DNA of 64,000 bases from Nocardia brasiliensis IFM 10847 (GTDB taxonomy: Bacteria; Actinomycetota; Actinomycetes; Mycobacteriales; Mycobacteriaceae): NCBI RefSeq assembly GCF_000710915.1, contig NZ_BAUA01000107.1, forward strand, positions 1-64,000, in the 5' to 3' direction. The notes beneath the pieces are model-generated. The model was not told the origin of the DNA, searched no databases, and was given only the letters and a program-made list of their open reading frames with translations. Shown in pieces: positions 18,250 to 27,114 of the stretch (within the stretch, counting starts at the first letter, position 1; each line of letters opens with the position of its first letter). The position numbers and the translations under genes were made by a program.

Positions 18250-19491
18250 ATGGCGATCACCACCACACCGCCGACCCCGATCGCCGGACCCGTACCGTGG
18301 CGTCATCGGCTCCCCGCGGTTCCGCGCCGAGTCGGCCCCGGACCGGACTGGATCGACGCCGCGATCGCGGCCGGTTGCTTCCTGCTCTTCACCCTGCCCG
18401 TGCTGGTCGGCGCGACCAGCGGGATAGGTTCGACACCTGCCATCGCGGCGCTCGGCGTCGCCGCGGTGCTCCCGCTCGTGCTGCGGCGGCGGTGGCCGGT
18501 CGCGGTCGTCGTCGCGGTGGCGGGCGTGCTGTGTCTGGCGACCGTGCTCGGCGTGCGCTTCACGCCGTGGGTGAGCAATACCGGTCCGGCCTTCGGCGTC
18601 GCCGTGCTCACCCTCGCCGATCGCCGCCCGCGCCGCGAGTCGCTGCTCGTCACCGGCGGTGCGCTCGTCGCGCTCTATATCGTCGGGTGGCTCGGCGCGG
18701 ACCTGCATCCCGACCAGGAACAGGATTTCGTGCAACTGCTGATCGCGGTGCCCGCCTGGCTGCTCGGCGATATGCTGCGCACCCGCCGGGCGTATCGGAA
18801 CAGCCTGGCGGAGCAGCAGATTCGGCAGGCGCGCGAAGAAGAGCGCCGGATCCGGGCCGAGGAGCGGTTACGCGTCTCGCGCGAGGTGCACGATCTGATC
18901 TCGCACACGCTGAGCATGGTCGCCGTGCGTTCCGGAGTGGCCCGGCTGGTTCTGGACGAGCGGCCGGGGGAGGCGCGCGCGGCGCTCGGCGCGATCGAGA
19001 CGGCCAGTCGCTCGGCGTTGAACGAGTTGCGGCGGGTGCTGGCGCAGATCCGCGAGTGCGGCCCGGACCCCGAACCGGAGGATCCGGGGCTCGCCGAGAT
19101 CGCGAACCTCGTGCAGGGACTACGGCACGAAGGGCTGGACGTGGCGTATCAGGTGGTCGGTGCGCCGGTTGATGCCCCGGCGCTGTTGCAGACCACCGCC
19201 TATCGGATCGTGCAGGAGGCGCTGACCAACGTCGTCAAGCACGCGCATACCGACCGGGCGTGGGTCGAGATCCGCCACGCGCCGACCGAATTGCAGGTAT
19301 CGGTCACCGATGCCGGTCCGGCGGCGGGCCGCGCGGCCGAGGCCGACGGCAGCGGTTCCGGACTCGGATTGCTCGGGATGCGCGAACGGGTTTCGCTGTT
19401 CGGCGGCCGGCTCGACGCCGGACCGCGGGCCGAGGGCGGCTTCGCCGTCCGCGCGTCCCTTCCGCTGCCGCGGGACCCCGATGAGCGCTGA
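18250..19491 (+). CDS. sensor histidine kinase, NarL-type two-component system
   Basis: 413 residues. The N-terminal membrane domain has several hydrophobic segments (about residues 30-165) and no large extracellular loop. A HisKA_3 dimerisation region follows, with the phospho-acceptor His214 in REVHDLISHTLSMV. The GHKL ATPase domain contains NVVKHAHT (N box) and SGLGLLGMRERV (G box). This is the DesK/NarX-like class that pairs with LuxR-type response regulators. The response regulator gene overlaps its end by 11 bases. The signal is unknown; short-loop sensors of this class often sense the membrane. Confidence 0.92.
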   Translation: MAITTTPPTPIAGPVPWRHRLPAVPRRVGPGPDWIDAAIAAGCFLLFTLPVLVGATSGIGSTPAIAALGVAAVLPLVLRRRWPVAVVVAVAGVLCLATVLGVRFTPWVSNTGPAFGVAVLTLADRRPRRESLLVTGGALVALYIVGWLGADLHPDQEQDFVQLLIAVPAWLLGDMLRTRRAYRNSLAEQQIRQAREEERRIRAEERLRVSREVHDLISHTLSMVAVRSGVARLVLDERPGEARAALGAIETASRSALNELRRVLAQIRECGPDPEPEDPGLAEIANLVQGLRHEGLDVAYQVVGAPVDAPALLQTTAYRIVQEALTNVVKHAHTDRAWVEIRHAPTELQVSVTDAGPAAGRAAEADGSGSGLGLLGMRERVSLFGGRLDAGPRAEGGFAVRASLPLPRDPDER

Positions 19492-20161
19492 CCACGAACC
19501 TGCGATCCGGGTGCTGATCGCCGACGACGAAGCTCTGGTCCGCGCCGGCTTCCGGGTATTGGTCGAGTCCGCACCGGATCTCAGCGTGCTCGCAGAGGCG
19601 GGCAACGGCGGGGAGGCGGTCCGGCTCGCCCGGCAGCTGCGGCCCGACGTGGTGCTGATGGACATCCGGATGCCGATCATGGACGGCTTGGAAGCGATGC
19701 GGCACTTGGCCGTGCACGCGGACGGGCCGCGTGTCCTGATCGTCACGACCTTCGACCAGGACGAACACGTCTTCCAGGCACTGCGCAGCGGCGCAAGCGG
19801 TTTCATCCTCAAGGACTCACCACCCGAGCAGCTGCTGCACGCGATCCGCGTGGTGGCCGCCGGTGACGCCCTGCTCACGCCGAGCATCACCCGCCGGATG
19901 ATCAGTGCGTTCGCCCGCAGGCCCGCCGCGCTGCCCGCGCTGCCGGACGGGCCCGCCGCGCTCACCGGCCGCGAGCGCGAAGTGCTCGAACATGTCGCGG
20001 CGGGCCGCTCCAACGCCGAGATCGCCGCGACGCTGCACCTGAGCGTGGCCACCGTGAAAACCCATGTGGGCAGGCTGCTCACCAAGCTGTCGGTGCGTGA
20101 TCGCGCCCAACTCGTCGTGCTCGCTTATGAAACCGGCATCGTGATCCCGGGCAATCGCTGA
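19481..20161 (+). CDS. NarL/FixJ-family response regulator
   Basis: 226 residues. The receiver domain has the acidic pocket IADDEALVR (Asp15/16) and phospho-acceptor Asp61 in VVLMDIRMP, with conserved Thr/Lys positions in IVTTFDQDE and FILKDSPP. The LuxR helix-turn-helix occupies about 160-226 (LTGREREVLEHVAAGRSNAEIAATLHLSVATVKTHVGRLLTKL). It overlaps the histidine kinase gene and should be its partner. Targets are unknown, but the adjacent membrane protein and the cluster starting 190 bases downstream are candidates. Confidence 0.93.
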   Translation: MSADHEPAIRVLIADDEALVRAGFRVLVESAPDLSVLAEAGNGGEAVRLARQLRPDVVLMDIRMPIMDGLEAMRHLAVHADGPRVLIVTTFDQDEHVFQALRSGASGFILKDSPPEQLLHAIRVVAAGDALLTPSITRRMISAFARRPAALPALPDGPAALTGREREVLEHVAAGRSNAEIAATLHLSVATVKTHVGRLLTKLSVRDRAQLVVLAYETGIVIPGNR

Positions 20162-20223
20162 CCGCCGTGCGCCGGCCGATGTGGCGAAATGCCCGAAATC
20201 ATCCGCTGAATTCTGAAAGCCGT

Positions 20224-20240
20224 TCGGATTAAGTCGGATT
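20224..20240. promoter_or_regulatory. 7-bp direct repeat upstream of panC
   Basis: TCGGATT occurs at 20224-20230 and again at 20234-20240, ten bases apart, about one helical turn, in the gap ahead of the PanC operon (20162-20352). This spacing suits an activator binding one DNA face. It could be chance; no -10/-35 pair could be called with confidence. Confidence 0.25.
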
Positions 20241-20352
20241 CGAGAACTGGGGATCGCGACTCGGTGTTAAGCTCGCCGTGGGCATCGAGTGTGGGAGTTA
20301 TCCGACATCGGTGGCGGTGGCTACTGTGAGTTTCGCTGAGGGAATTGACGCG

Positions 20353-21192
20353 ATGATCGTTGTCCGGAGTACGGCGGAATTACACGAGGTTTTGGCAGAG
20401 CCGCGGGCGCGGGGCAAGAGCATCGGCTATGTGCCCACCATGGGCGCCCTGCACGAGGGACATCTCGCCCTCGTCCACGAGGCGCGCAAACGTGACGACG
20501 TGGTGCTCGCCTCGATCTTCGTGAATCCCTTGCAATTCGCGCCGAACGAGGACTTCGACGCCTACCCCCGCGACGAAGAAAGGGATCTGGCGCTCTGCGA
20601 GAAAGCGGCGGCCGATATCGCGTGGTTGCCCACGGCGGCCGAGCTTTTCCCGCCCGGCTTCGGATTGCACGTCGCGATTCCGCACCTATCCGCGGTGTTG
20701 TGCGGCGTGGGCCGGCCGACCCACTTCGCCGGGGTCACCACCGAGATGTCGAAGATCCTGATCATGCTCGCGCCGACCGCGGTCTATCTGGGGGAGAAGG
20801 ACTTCCAGCAACTGGTGGTGATGCGCGCGCTCGTGCGCGACCTGGGCCTGCCGGTCGAGGTGCGAGCGGTGCCGACCGTGCGGGAGCCGGACGGTCTGGC
20901 CTTGTCCTCGCGCAACGCCTACCTCGGCGACACCGAAAGGCCAACGGCCGCGGCGCTGTTCCGCATCCTGTCGGAGACGGCGATACGTTTGCGGGCCGAG
21001 ACCGGCGCGGTGGACGAGGCGCTCGCCGCGGGACGCCGCGCCCTGACCGATGCCGGTATCCAGCGGATCGACTACTTCGAACTGGTCGATCCCGAAACAC
21101 TGGGCCCGGTGCGCACCGGCGTGCCGGATGCCAGGCTGGTGGCCGCCGGGTGGGTGGGACGCACCCGGCTGATCGACAACATAGCGGTGTAG
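20353..21192 (+). CDS. panC: PanC-type pantoate-beta-alanine ligase (possible cluster-dedicated copy)
   Basis: 279 residues. The ATG at 20353 follows GAGGG; the longer frame from 20278 has no ribosome site. It has the PanC hallmarks: GYVPTMGALHEGHLALV with HEGH at 34-37, FVNPLQFAPNEDFDAYPR, YLGEKDFQQL and the KMSKS-like REPDGLALSSRN. PanC makes an acyl-adenylate from pantoate and couples it to the amine of beta-alanine. It heads the rightward operon of the phosphonate/NRPS region with a 58-base gap to the next gene. No panB, panD or panE lies nearby. It may be the normal vitamin gene or a copy adapted to form another amide bond, and sequence alone cannot decide. Confidence 0.85.
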   Translation: MIVVRSTAELHEVLAEPRARGKSIGYVPTMGALHEGHLALVHEARKRDDVVLASIFVNPLQFAPNEDFDAYPRDEERDLALCEKAAADIAWLPTAAELFPPGFGLHVAIPHLSAVLCGVGRPTHFAGVTTEMSKILIMLAPTAVYLGEKDFQQLVVMRALVRDLGLPVEVRAVPTVREPDGLALSSRNAYLGDTERPTAAALFRILSETAIRLRAETGAVDEALAAGRRALTDAGIQRIDYFELVDPETLGPVRTGVPDARLVAAGWVGRTRLIDNIAV

Positions 21193-21250
21193 CACCGAGA
21201 GTCGGTGCCGCAGTAACAGATTCAGGGGGGTCGGGGCGCGGGAGGCGACG

Positions 21251-22400
21251 ATGGACATGATGGCGGAGCTGCTGGCGGCCGTGTCGGCGGAGGTCGACGC
21301 CCGCCGATTGCCCGGCGCGGTCGTCGCGGTGACCGAGAACGGAGCATTGATCGACGTGCGCTCTGTCGGTCAGCTCGACCCGCAAGCCGGTCGGCCCATG
21401 CGCGACGACGCTCTCTTCCGCATCTACTCCATGACGAAGGTCTTCACCGCCTTGGCCGCCTTGGCGATGGCCGCCGAGAACCGAATTCGGCTGACCGATC
21501 CGGTCGCGGCGTGGTTGCCTGGTTTCGCCGACAGCCGCGTGGCCGTGGACGGTGCGCTGCGAGCACCGAAACGCCCACCGTCGCTACAGGATCTGCTGCG
21601 GCAGACCGCGGGCATCGGCGGTGGATTCCACACCTCGGCGCACCTCGCGCCGTACTACGCGACGGCGCAGGTGCGGAAATACGAGCACACCGGCGCGCGG
21701 CACACGCTCGACGAGGTGGTGGACAACCTGGCCCGCCAACCACTCGCGGCCGACCCCGGCACGGTGTGGGAGTACGGCATGGCGATGGACGTGCTGGGCC
21801 GGGTACTCGAGCACGCGGACGGCAGGCCGCTGGACGAGCTCGTCGAGCAGCGAGTGTGCCGTCCACTCGGCTTGCGCGACACCGGCTTCAGCGTCGCCGC
21901 CGCCGACCTGGACCGGGTCGCCCAGCCGTTCGCCGACGCCCCGGCGACCCCGAAAAGGCCTTGTCACTCATCAGGAGCGGCCGGCGTGGCGATCGGCCGG
22001 GTCCGGCGGCTACGCCGCCGCTGCGGATTTCGCCACGCTGCTGTGCGCGATCACACCGGATCGCGACGGCGTGCTGTCGATCCCGGCGCTCGGGCCGTTC
22101 ACCCGGGAACTGTTCGTGGACCAGATCGGGCCGTTGGCCGGTACCGGTCCGGACTACATCCCGGGCAAGGGCTATGGCTTCTCCTACGGGCTGCACGTGC
22201 CGAGCAGCGATCCGGCGTGGGCAGCACTGGATCCACGCGCGCACACCGTCGGCTGGCTGGGGCGTGCCGCGACCAGCTTCGTGTACGACATTCCCACCGG
22301 TATCGGCGCGGTGCTGATGACCCAGTGCTACGGGCGCGCGGTGCACTACCGGGATCAGGTCCGCGAGATCGTGGCGCGCCAGGCCTCGTCATGGACGTGA
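21251..22400 (+). pseudogene. beta-lactamase-family serine hydrolase with apparent frameshift(s)
   Basis: The ATG at 21251 has GGGAGG upstream. The first about 235 residues show the class C/esterase pattern: SxxK in YSMTKVFTAL, then VWEYGMAMDVLGR with the Tyr. Near 21950-21985 the frame changes by a net one base (frame usage suggests one or two indels). The C-terminal part continues in another frame with SAGSGGYAAAADFATLL and the HTVGWLG motif, to a TGA at 22398-22400. That stop overlaps the ABC ATPase start by ten bases, as expected for an intact operon member. Without the shift, the first frame simply runs on into the ATPase. In the family, roles are ester/amide hydrolysis or transesterification. 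Either recently broken or a sequencing error. Confidence 0.75.
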
Positions 22401-23344
22401 GCACCGACGAACCGATCGTCCGGGTGCGCGGCCTGCGCAAGAAGTACGGCTCGTTCCTCGCCCTGGACGACGTCGGTTTGGCCATCGGACGCGGCGAGAT
22501 CTTCGGGTTGCTCGGTCGCAACGGCGCCGGGAAATCCACGGCGCTGGACATCATCTGCGGACTGGTCAAACCGACAGCCGGGCAGGTGGAGGTCTTCGGT
22601 ACCGATGTGCGCAGGCACGGACGCCGGGTCCGGCGGCGGATCGGCTATGTCCCGCAGGACAATACGGTGTACCTGCCGATGACCGTGTGGCAGAACCTGC
22701 GCTTCTCCGCGATCGTGCGGGGGATGTCGCGCGCCGCCGCGGGGCGCCGCGCCGCGGAGGTGATGGAACGGCTGGGGCTCAGCCACATCGCCGATCGGGG
22801 CGGTGCGCACCTGTCGGGCGGCGAGCGCCGCCGGCTGTCGATCGGAATGGGTATCGTGCACGCGCCGCCGTTGATGGTGCTGGACGAACCGAGCACCGGC
22901 GTCGACATCGATTCCCGGCAGGCCATCCACCGCCTGCTCCGGGAGCTGCGCGGGGAGGGCTCGACGCTGCTGTACACGACTCACCACCTGGATGAAGCCG
23001 AAAGCCTCTGCGACCGCGTCGCGGTGCTCGACACGGGCCGGGTCGTCGCCACCGCGGACGTGAAAAGCTTTGTGGCCGAATATGGCAGACCGTACTGCGA
23101 GATCGTCAGCGATCAGAGCGAGGCGGTCACGACCCTGTTGCGGGCGGCGTTGCCCGCGACCCGGATCACGCTGCACGGCGGACGGATTCGGGTGGCTGCG
23201 GAGCAGCCGGAGCAGGTCGCGACCGTGGTCCGCGTGCTCGGCGCGAGCAACCTGCCCGTCAAGGACGTGCGCGCGGTGCCGGTGTCATTGGAGAACGCCT
23301 TCCTGCATGCCGTCGAGCGGGCTCCCGGATCGGCGACCCGATGA
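22391..23344 (+). CDS. ABC transporter ATP-binding protein, drug-export type
   Basis: 317 residues from the ATG at 22391. It has Walker A LLGRNGAGKST (40-50), a Q-loop in YVPQDNT, signature HLSGGERRRLSIG, Walker B LMVLDEPSTGVD and the switch His in YTTHHLDEAE. The C-terminal about 80 residues form the extra domain seen in DrrA/CcmA-like exporters. It pairs with the permease gene that overlaps its stop by four bases (ATGA). Within the cluster it is the natural candidate for product export or self-protection. Confidence 0.92.
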   Translation: MDVSTDEPIVRVRGLRKKYGSFLALDDVGLAIGRGEIFGLLGRNGAGKSTALDIICGLVKPTAGQVEVFGTDVRRHGRRVRRRIGYVPQDNTVYLPMTVWQNLRFSAIVRGMSRAAAGRRAAEVMERLGLSHIADRGGAHLSGGERRRLSIGMGIVHAPPLMVLDEPSTGVDIDSRQAIHRLLRELRGEGSTLLYTTHHLDEAESLCDRVAVLDTGRVVATADVKSFVAEYGRPYCEIVSDQSEAVTTLLRAALPATRITLHGGRIRVAAEQPEQVATVVRVLGASNLPVKDVRAVPVSLENAFLHAVERAPGSATR

Positions 23345-24093
23345 CGCTCACCTGGGCTTTCCTCCGGAAAGAAGCGGCTACCTGGCGCCACGATCCCACG
23401 CTGTTCGTCTTCCTGTTCGCGGCGCCGCTGCTGATGCAGGCCCTGCTGAGCGACGCCTTCGCGCGCCTGACCGGCGGCGCCGGGGCCGACCAGACGGTGC
23501 CGGGTTTCACCATCATGTTCGGCTTCTACGTCATGATGTTCATGGGCACCGCGCACTACCGCGAACACGCTTCGGGCGCTTGGAGTTCCGTCCGTACCAG
23601 CGGACTGTCCCGCGCGACGATGGTGCTGCAGCTGGCCGTGCCGTACTTGCTGTTGTCCGCGGCGCAGATGGCGCTGCTGATCGGCACGGGCCGGGTGCTG
23701 TTCGGCGCGACGGTGAACGGCTCGCTCGTCGCCCTCACCGTCTTGATCCTGTCCATCGCGTGGACCGCGATCGCCCTCGGCCTGGTGCTCGTCTCCCTCA
23801 CGCGCAACGTCTCGGCCATGCAGAACCTGTGCCAGCTGGTGGTGCTCGGCATGGGCGTGCTCGGCGGCGCGGTGGTCCCGGTGCGGTTGCTGCCCGGATG
23901 GAATCAGCCGCTCGCGCCGCTGACCCCGCAGTACTGGGCGGTGGACGGGATGCGCGAAGTGCTCGCGCAGCACGGGGGATTGGCGAGCATCGCGCCGCAT
24001 CTGCTCGTACTCGTCGGCTGGGCGTGCGTGTTGTCGATCGTCGCGACGCTGGCCTTCGACCCAAGTAGTCAGCGTCGCGTGGCCATTCGCTGA
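23341..24093 (+). CDS. ABC-2 type transporter permease
   Basis: 250 residues with about six transmembrane segments, for example DPTLFVFLFAAPLLMQALL, FTIMFGFYVMMFMG, ALTVLILSIAWTAIALGLVLV and LCQLVVLGMGVLGGAVVP. The conserved region ending LTPQYWAVDGMREVL is typical of ABC-2 (DrrB-like) exporters. It overlaps the ATPase gene by four bases, so the pair is translated together. The substrate is inferred to be the cluster product, from position only. Confidence 0.9.
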   Translation: MTLTWAFLRKEAATWRHDPTLFVFLFAAPLLMQALLSDAFARLTGGAGADQTVPGFTIMFGFYVMMFMGTAHYREHASGAWSSVRTSGLSRATMVLQLAVPYLLLSAAQMALLIGTGRVLFGATVNGSLVALTVLILSIAWTAIALGLVLVSLTRNVSAMQNLCQLVVLGMGVLGGAVVPVRLLPGWNQPLAPLTPQYWAVDGMREVLAQHGGLASIAPHLLVLVGWACVLSIVATLAFDPSSQRRVAIR

Positions 24094-24127
24094 ACGCGCG
24101 CCACAGGTAATCGGAGGTGTCAAGGAA

Positions 24128-25453
24128 ATGGCAGAGACAACGTCACCCAGGGGACGGGTCATCCAGTCGTGGTCACGGCAGGGCGGGCAGGCGCCGCCGC
24201 GCATCGTCGGCGGCGACGGCTGCCGGTTCTTCGACGCCGCGGGACGGTCGTATCTCGACTTCGGCTCGCAACTGGTGAATGCCAATCTGGGACACGGCCG
24301 TACGGAGGTGCAGGAGGCGGTGCAGAAGCAGGTGGCCACCATGGCCACGCTCGGGCGCCCCTGGGACGTGGAGGTCGTCGAGGAGCTGGCGAATCGGCTC
24401 GCCGAGATCACACCGGGCGATCTCAACTCGTTCTTCTTCGCCTGCAGCGGCACGGAGGCGAACGAGGCGGCCATCCGTCTGGCCCGGGCATACACCGGGC
24501 GCAGCAAGGTCATTGCGCGCTACCGGTCCTACCACGGCAGCACCGCGGGTGCGTTGACCCTGACCGGTGAGCCCCGCCGCTGGGCCGGTGAGCCCGGGAT
24601 GCCCGGCGTGGTGCGCATGCTCGATCCCTACACCTATCGCTGCCCGGCCGGGCATCCTACGCCGTGCCCGGTGTGCTCGGGCGCGCCGCATCTGCGCGAG
24701 CTGCTCCAGTACGAGGGCGCCGAGAACGTGGCGGCGGTGATCATCGAGCCGATCACCGGCATCAACGGCGTGATCATGCCGCCCGACGGCTATCTACAGG
24801 GCATCCGGGAGGTGTGCACCGAGCACGGCATCATGCTGATCCTCGACGAGGTGATGACCGGATTCGGGCGCACCGGAACGTGGTTCGCGTGCGATCGGTG
24901 GGATGTCGTGCCGGACATGATCACCTGCGCCAAGGGCTTGACCGCCGGGTACATCCCGCTGGCGGCCGTCGCGGTGAGCGACCGGCTGTCGGGCTGGCTA
25001 CAGGACACCACCTTCCCGTACGGGCTCACCCACAGCGCCCACCCCGTCGGCTGCGCGGCGGCCGTGGCCGTGCTGAGCGTGTACCAGAAGGAGCGGCTCA
25101 TCGAGCGCTCGAATCGACTGGGGGCCTTGATCGAGGCAGAGCTGCGGGCGCTGGCCGATCGGCATCCGTCGATCGGGGACGTCCGGGGCGCCGGTTGCTT
25201 CTGGGGGCTCGAGCTGGTGCGTGACCGGGTGACGAAAGAACCGCTGGTGCCGTTCAATCCGGACGCCGTGGCCGCCGCGCCGATGACGCGGCTGACCGCC
25301 GAGGCTTTCCGGAAGGGCCTGTATCTGCTCACTCACTGGAACATCATTCTGGTGTGCCCGCCGCTGGTCATCGAAGAGTCGGAGCTGCGGGAAGGGATGG
25401 CGCTGTTGGACGAAACGCTCTCGCTCGCCGACGAATACGTCACGGAGGTGTGA
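24128..25453 (+). CDS. class III PLP aminotransferase, taurine:pyruvate aminotransferase-like
   Basis: 441 residues, with GGAGGTG upstream. The fold is class III: FFFACSGTEANEAAIRLAR, cofactor Asp240 in LILDEVMTGFGRTG and PLP Lys269 in TCAKGLTAGYIPLAA. The opening YLDFGSQLVNANLGHG resembles taurine:pyruvate aminotransferases. Cys residues in the stretch YRCPAGHPTPCPVC (172-183) are unusual and could bind metal or be structural. In this setting the acceptor could be a phosphonoaldehyde, giving aminomethyl- or aminoethyl-phosphonate. In the argolaphos pathway a dehydrogenase and a transaminase convert hydroxymethylphosphonate to aminomethylphosphonate. That is an analogy, not a demonstrated function here. 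Confidence 0.88.
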   Translation: MAETTSPRGRVIQSWSRQGGQAPPRIVGGDGCRFFDAAGRSYLDFGSQLVNANLGHGRTEVQEAVQKQVATMATLGRPWDVEVVEELANRLAEITPGDLNSFFFACSGTEANEAAIRLARAYTGRSKVIARYRSYHGSTAGALTLTGEPRRWAGEPGMPGVVRMLDPYTYRCPAGHPTPCPVCSGAPHLRELLQYEGAENVAAVIIEPITGINGVIMPPDGYLQGIREVCTEHGIMLILDEVMTGFGRTGTWFACDRWDVVPDMITCAKGLTAGYIPLAAVAVSDRLSGWLQDTTFPYGLTHSAHPVGCAAAVAVLSVYQKERLIERSNRLGALIEAELRALADRHPSIGDVRGAGCFWGLELVRDRVTKEPLVPFNPDAVAAAPMTRLTAEAFRKGLYLLTHWNIILVCPPLVIEESELREGMALLDETLSLADEYVTEV

Positions 25454-25455
25454 GC

Positions 25456-26898
25456 ATGGGCGGCACCGTCGCGATCAACGAACTCGTCGAGAAGACAGCG
25501 GCGCAGCGGCCGGCCGAGTGCGCGGTGCGCGTGCGCGGGTTCTCCGCGGGCACCAGCGCCGAGATCAGCTGGCACGGGTTGGTGCAGAAGGTGCACGAAT
25601 ACGCCGCGAAGTACCGGCACGAGGGTCTGCGCGAAGGTGCGGTCGCGGCCGTCGCGTTGCCGTCCGGCATCGGTCACGTCGTGGCCACCCTCGCGCTCTG
25701 GGAGGCCGGCGCCACGGTCATTCCGGTGGACCACCGCTGGTCGGTCGCGACGAAAGAGCGCATCGTCGAACGCTATCCACGCGGCTGGGTGGTGGAAGGC
25801 GACGACCTCGGCCTGGTTTCCTACCACCGGCGCGCGGTCGCACGGCCGGCGCTGCCGGACGATGGGTTACCCCGATCGGTATCCCTGTCCGGCGGGACCA
25901 CCGGCGACCCGAAACTCGTCGTCCGCAACCGTCCGTGGGCGTACGACTCGTCGGAGCCGTTGAGCAGCAAGGAAAGCGCGCGCGGTCTGGACTACGGACA
26001 AACCCAGCTGGTCGGCCTGCCGCTGTACCACGCCGGTTTCGGCGCGCTGTATCACGGACTCGCACTGGGCCATCGCATCATCGTGCCCGGCAACGCCTCG
26101 CCGAAACTGTTCCTGGAATCGCTGAGTTCCGAAGGGGTGCAGGTGGTGCGGACCGTGCCCGCGCAAATGGGCACGCTGCTGGAAGCCAGTGGGCGGGAAC
26201 GGCAATGGTTCTCGTCGTTGCGCCTCGTCGTGCATACCGCGGCCCGCTGCCCGGAATCGGTGAAACGGGGTTGGCTGGAGCTGGTGGAGCCGACCACGGT
26301 GTACGAGGAGTACGGCAGCGTGGAACGGGTCGGCGTGCTCAGCATCCGCGGCGACGAATGGCTCGCCCACCCCGGGTCGGTCGGCCGCCCTCGGCACTGT
26401 TCGGTCCGCATCCTGGACGAACGACGCGAGCATGTCACCACGGGCGCGACCGGTGAATTGTTCATGACCGACGAGAACGCTACGCAACCGACCTATCTCG
26501 GCGACGGACCGGGATTAGCCGAAGTGGACGGGTATTTCAGCGTCGGTGACCTCGCGTGGCAGGACGCCGACGGCTATGTGACGCTGGTCGGCCGACGCGA
26601 CGACGCCATCGATGTCGGTGGCGTGCAGGTCTTTCCCCGTGATATCGAACGGGTCCTGGAACGCCATGCCGCGGTGCGCGACGTCCGGGTCCGCGCGCTG
26701 CCCGATCGCCGGCTCGGCGAGGTGGTGCATGCCGAAGTCGCCGTGCGCGGCGACGATTCGGGCGCGGTGCTCGCGCAGCTGTGGCGCAGTTGCCGCGCCG
26801 AGCTGAGCAGAGCCCAGATGCCGCGGACGATCGAGATCGTGGCCGACGTCCGGCGCAGCGCTGCGGGCAAATTGCGCAAAGCGGACCAGGAGACATAG
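25456..26898 (+). CDS. discrete adenylate-forming ligase (A domain)
   Basis: 480 residues, starting three bases after the aminotransferase stop. The ANL motifs are present: A3 SLSGGTTGDPK (143-153), A5-like VYEEYGSVER, A7/A8 GYFSVGDLAWQDADGYVTLVGRRDDAID and the A10 lysine in SAAGKLRKAD near the end. The C-terminal mobile domain is complete. It should activate an amino or carboxylic acid and load it onto the carrier protein, whose GTG start overlaps its stop by one base. The substrate pocket does not match an amino acid code I can name. It is a good candidate for providing the starter unit to the NRPS, whose first domain is a condensation domain. Confidence 0.88.
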   Translation: MGGTVAINELVEKTAAQRPAECAVRVRGFSAGTSAEISWHGLVQKVHEYAAKYRHEGLREGAVAAVALPSGIGHVVATLALWEAGATVIPVDHRWSVATKERIVERYPRGWVVEGDDLGLVSYHRRAVARPALPDDGLPRSVSLSGGTTGDPKLVVRNRPWAYDSSEPLSSKESARGLDYGQTQLVGLPLYHAGFGALYHGLALGHRIIVPGNASPKLFLESLSSEGVQVVRTVPAQMGTLLEASGRERQWFSSLRLVVHTAARCPESVKRGWLELVEPTTVYEEYGSVERVGVLSIRGDEWLAHPGSVGRPRHCSVRILDERREHVTTGATGELFMTDENATQPTYLGDGPGLAEVDGYFSVGDLAWQDADGYVTLVGRRDDAIDVGGVQVFPRDIERVLERHAAVRDVRVRALPDRRLGEVVHAEVAVRGDDSGAVLAQLWRSCRAELSRAQMPRTIEIVADVRRSAAGKLRKADQET

Positions 26899-27113
26899 TG
26901 GAGCAACGGGTTTGGGCCGTGGTCGGCCGGGTGTGCGGCACCGGTTACACCGAACCGGGCGCGAACTTCTACGAACTGGGCGGTGATTCGCTGCTCGCCG
27001 GCGAGCTGATGACCGCGCTGCGCGCGGAATTCGACACCGAGGTGCCGATGCACCTGCTGTTCGAGGCGCCCGACATGGGTACCTTCGTCCAGGAGGCGAT
27101 GCGCGTGCTGTGA
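26898..27113 (+). CDS. discrete acyl/peptidyl carrier protein
   Basis: 71 residues from the GTG in TAGTG. The phosphopantetheine site is YELGGDSLLAGELM with Ser31, in a typical four-helix carrier. The C-terminal VPMHLLFEAPDMGTFVQEAM is the usual last helix. Together with the ligase before it, it forms a two-protein loading module. It is the last gene of the rightward operon and ends one base before the convergent SDR gene. Confidence 0.9.
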   Translation: MEQRVWAVVGRVCGTGYTEPGANFYELGGDSLLAGELMTALRAEFDTEVPMHLLFEAPDMGTFVQEAMRVL

Positions 27114-27114
27114 G

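Noticed and set aside
21251..23344. A single long frame that would fuse the serine hydrolase to the ABC ATPase.
   Set aside because: The fusion arises only because the hydrolase frame shifts. The hydrolase C-terminus and its own stop are in another frame, and the ATPase has its own start.
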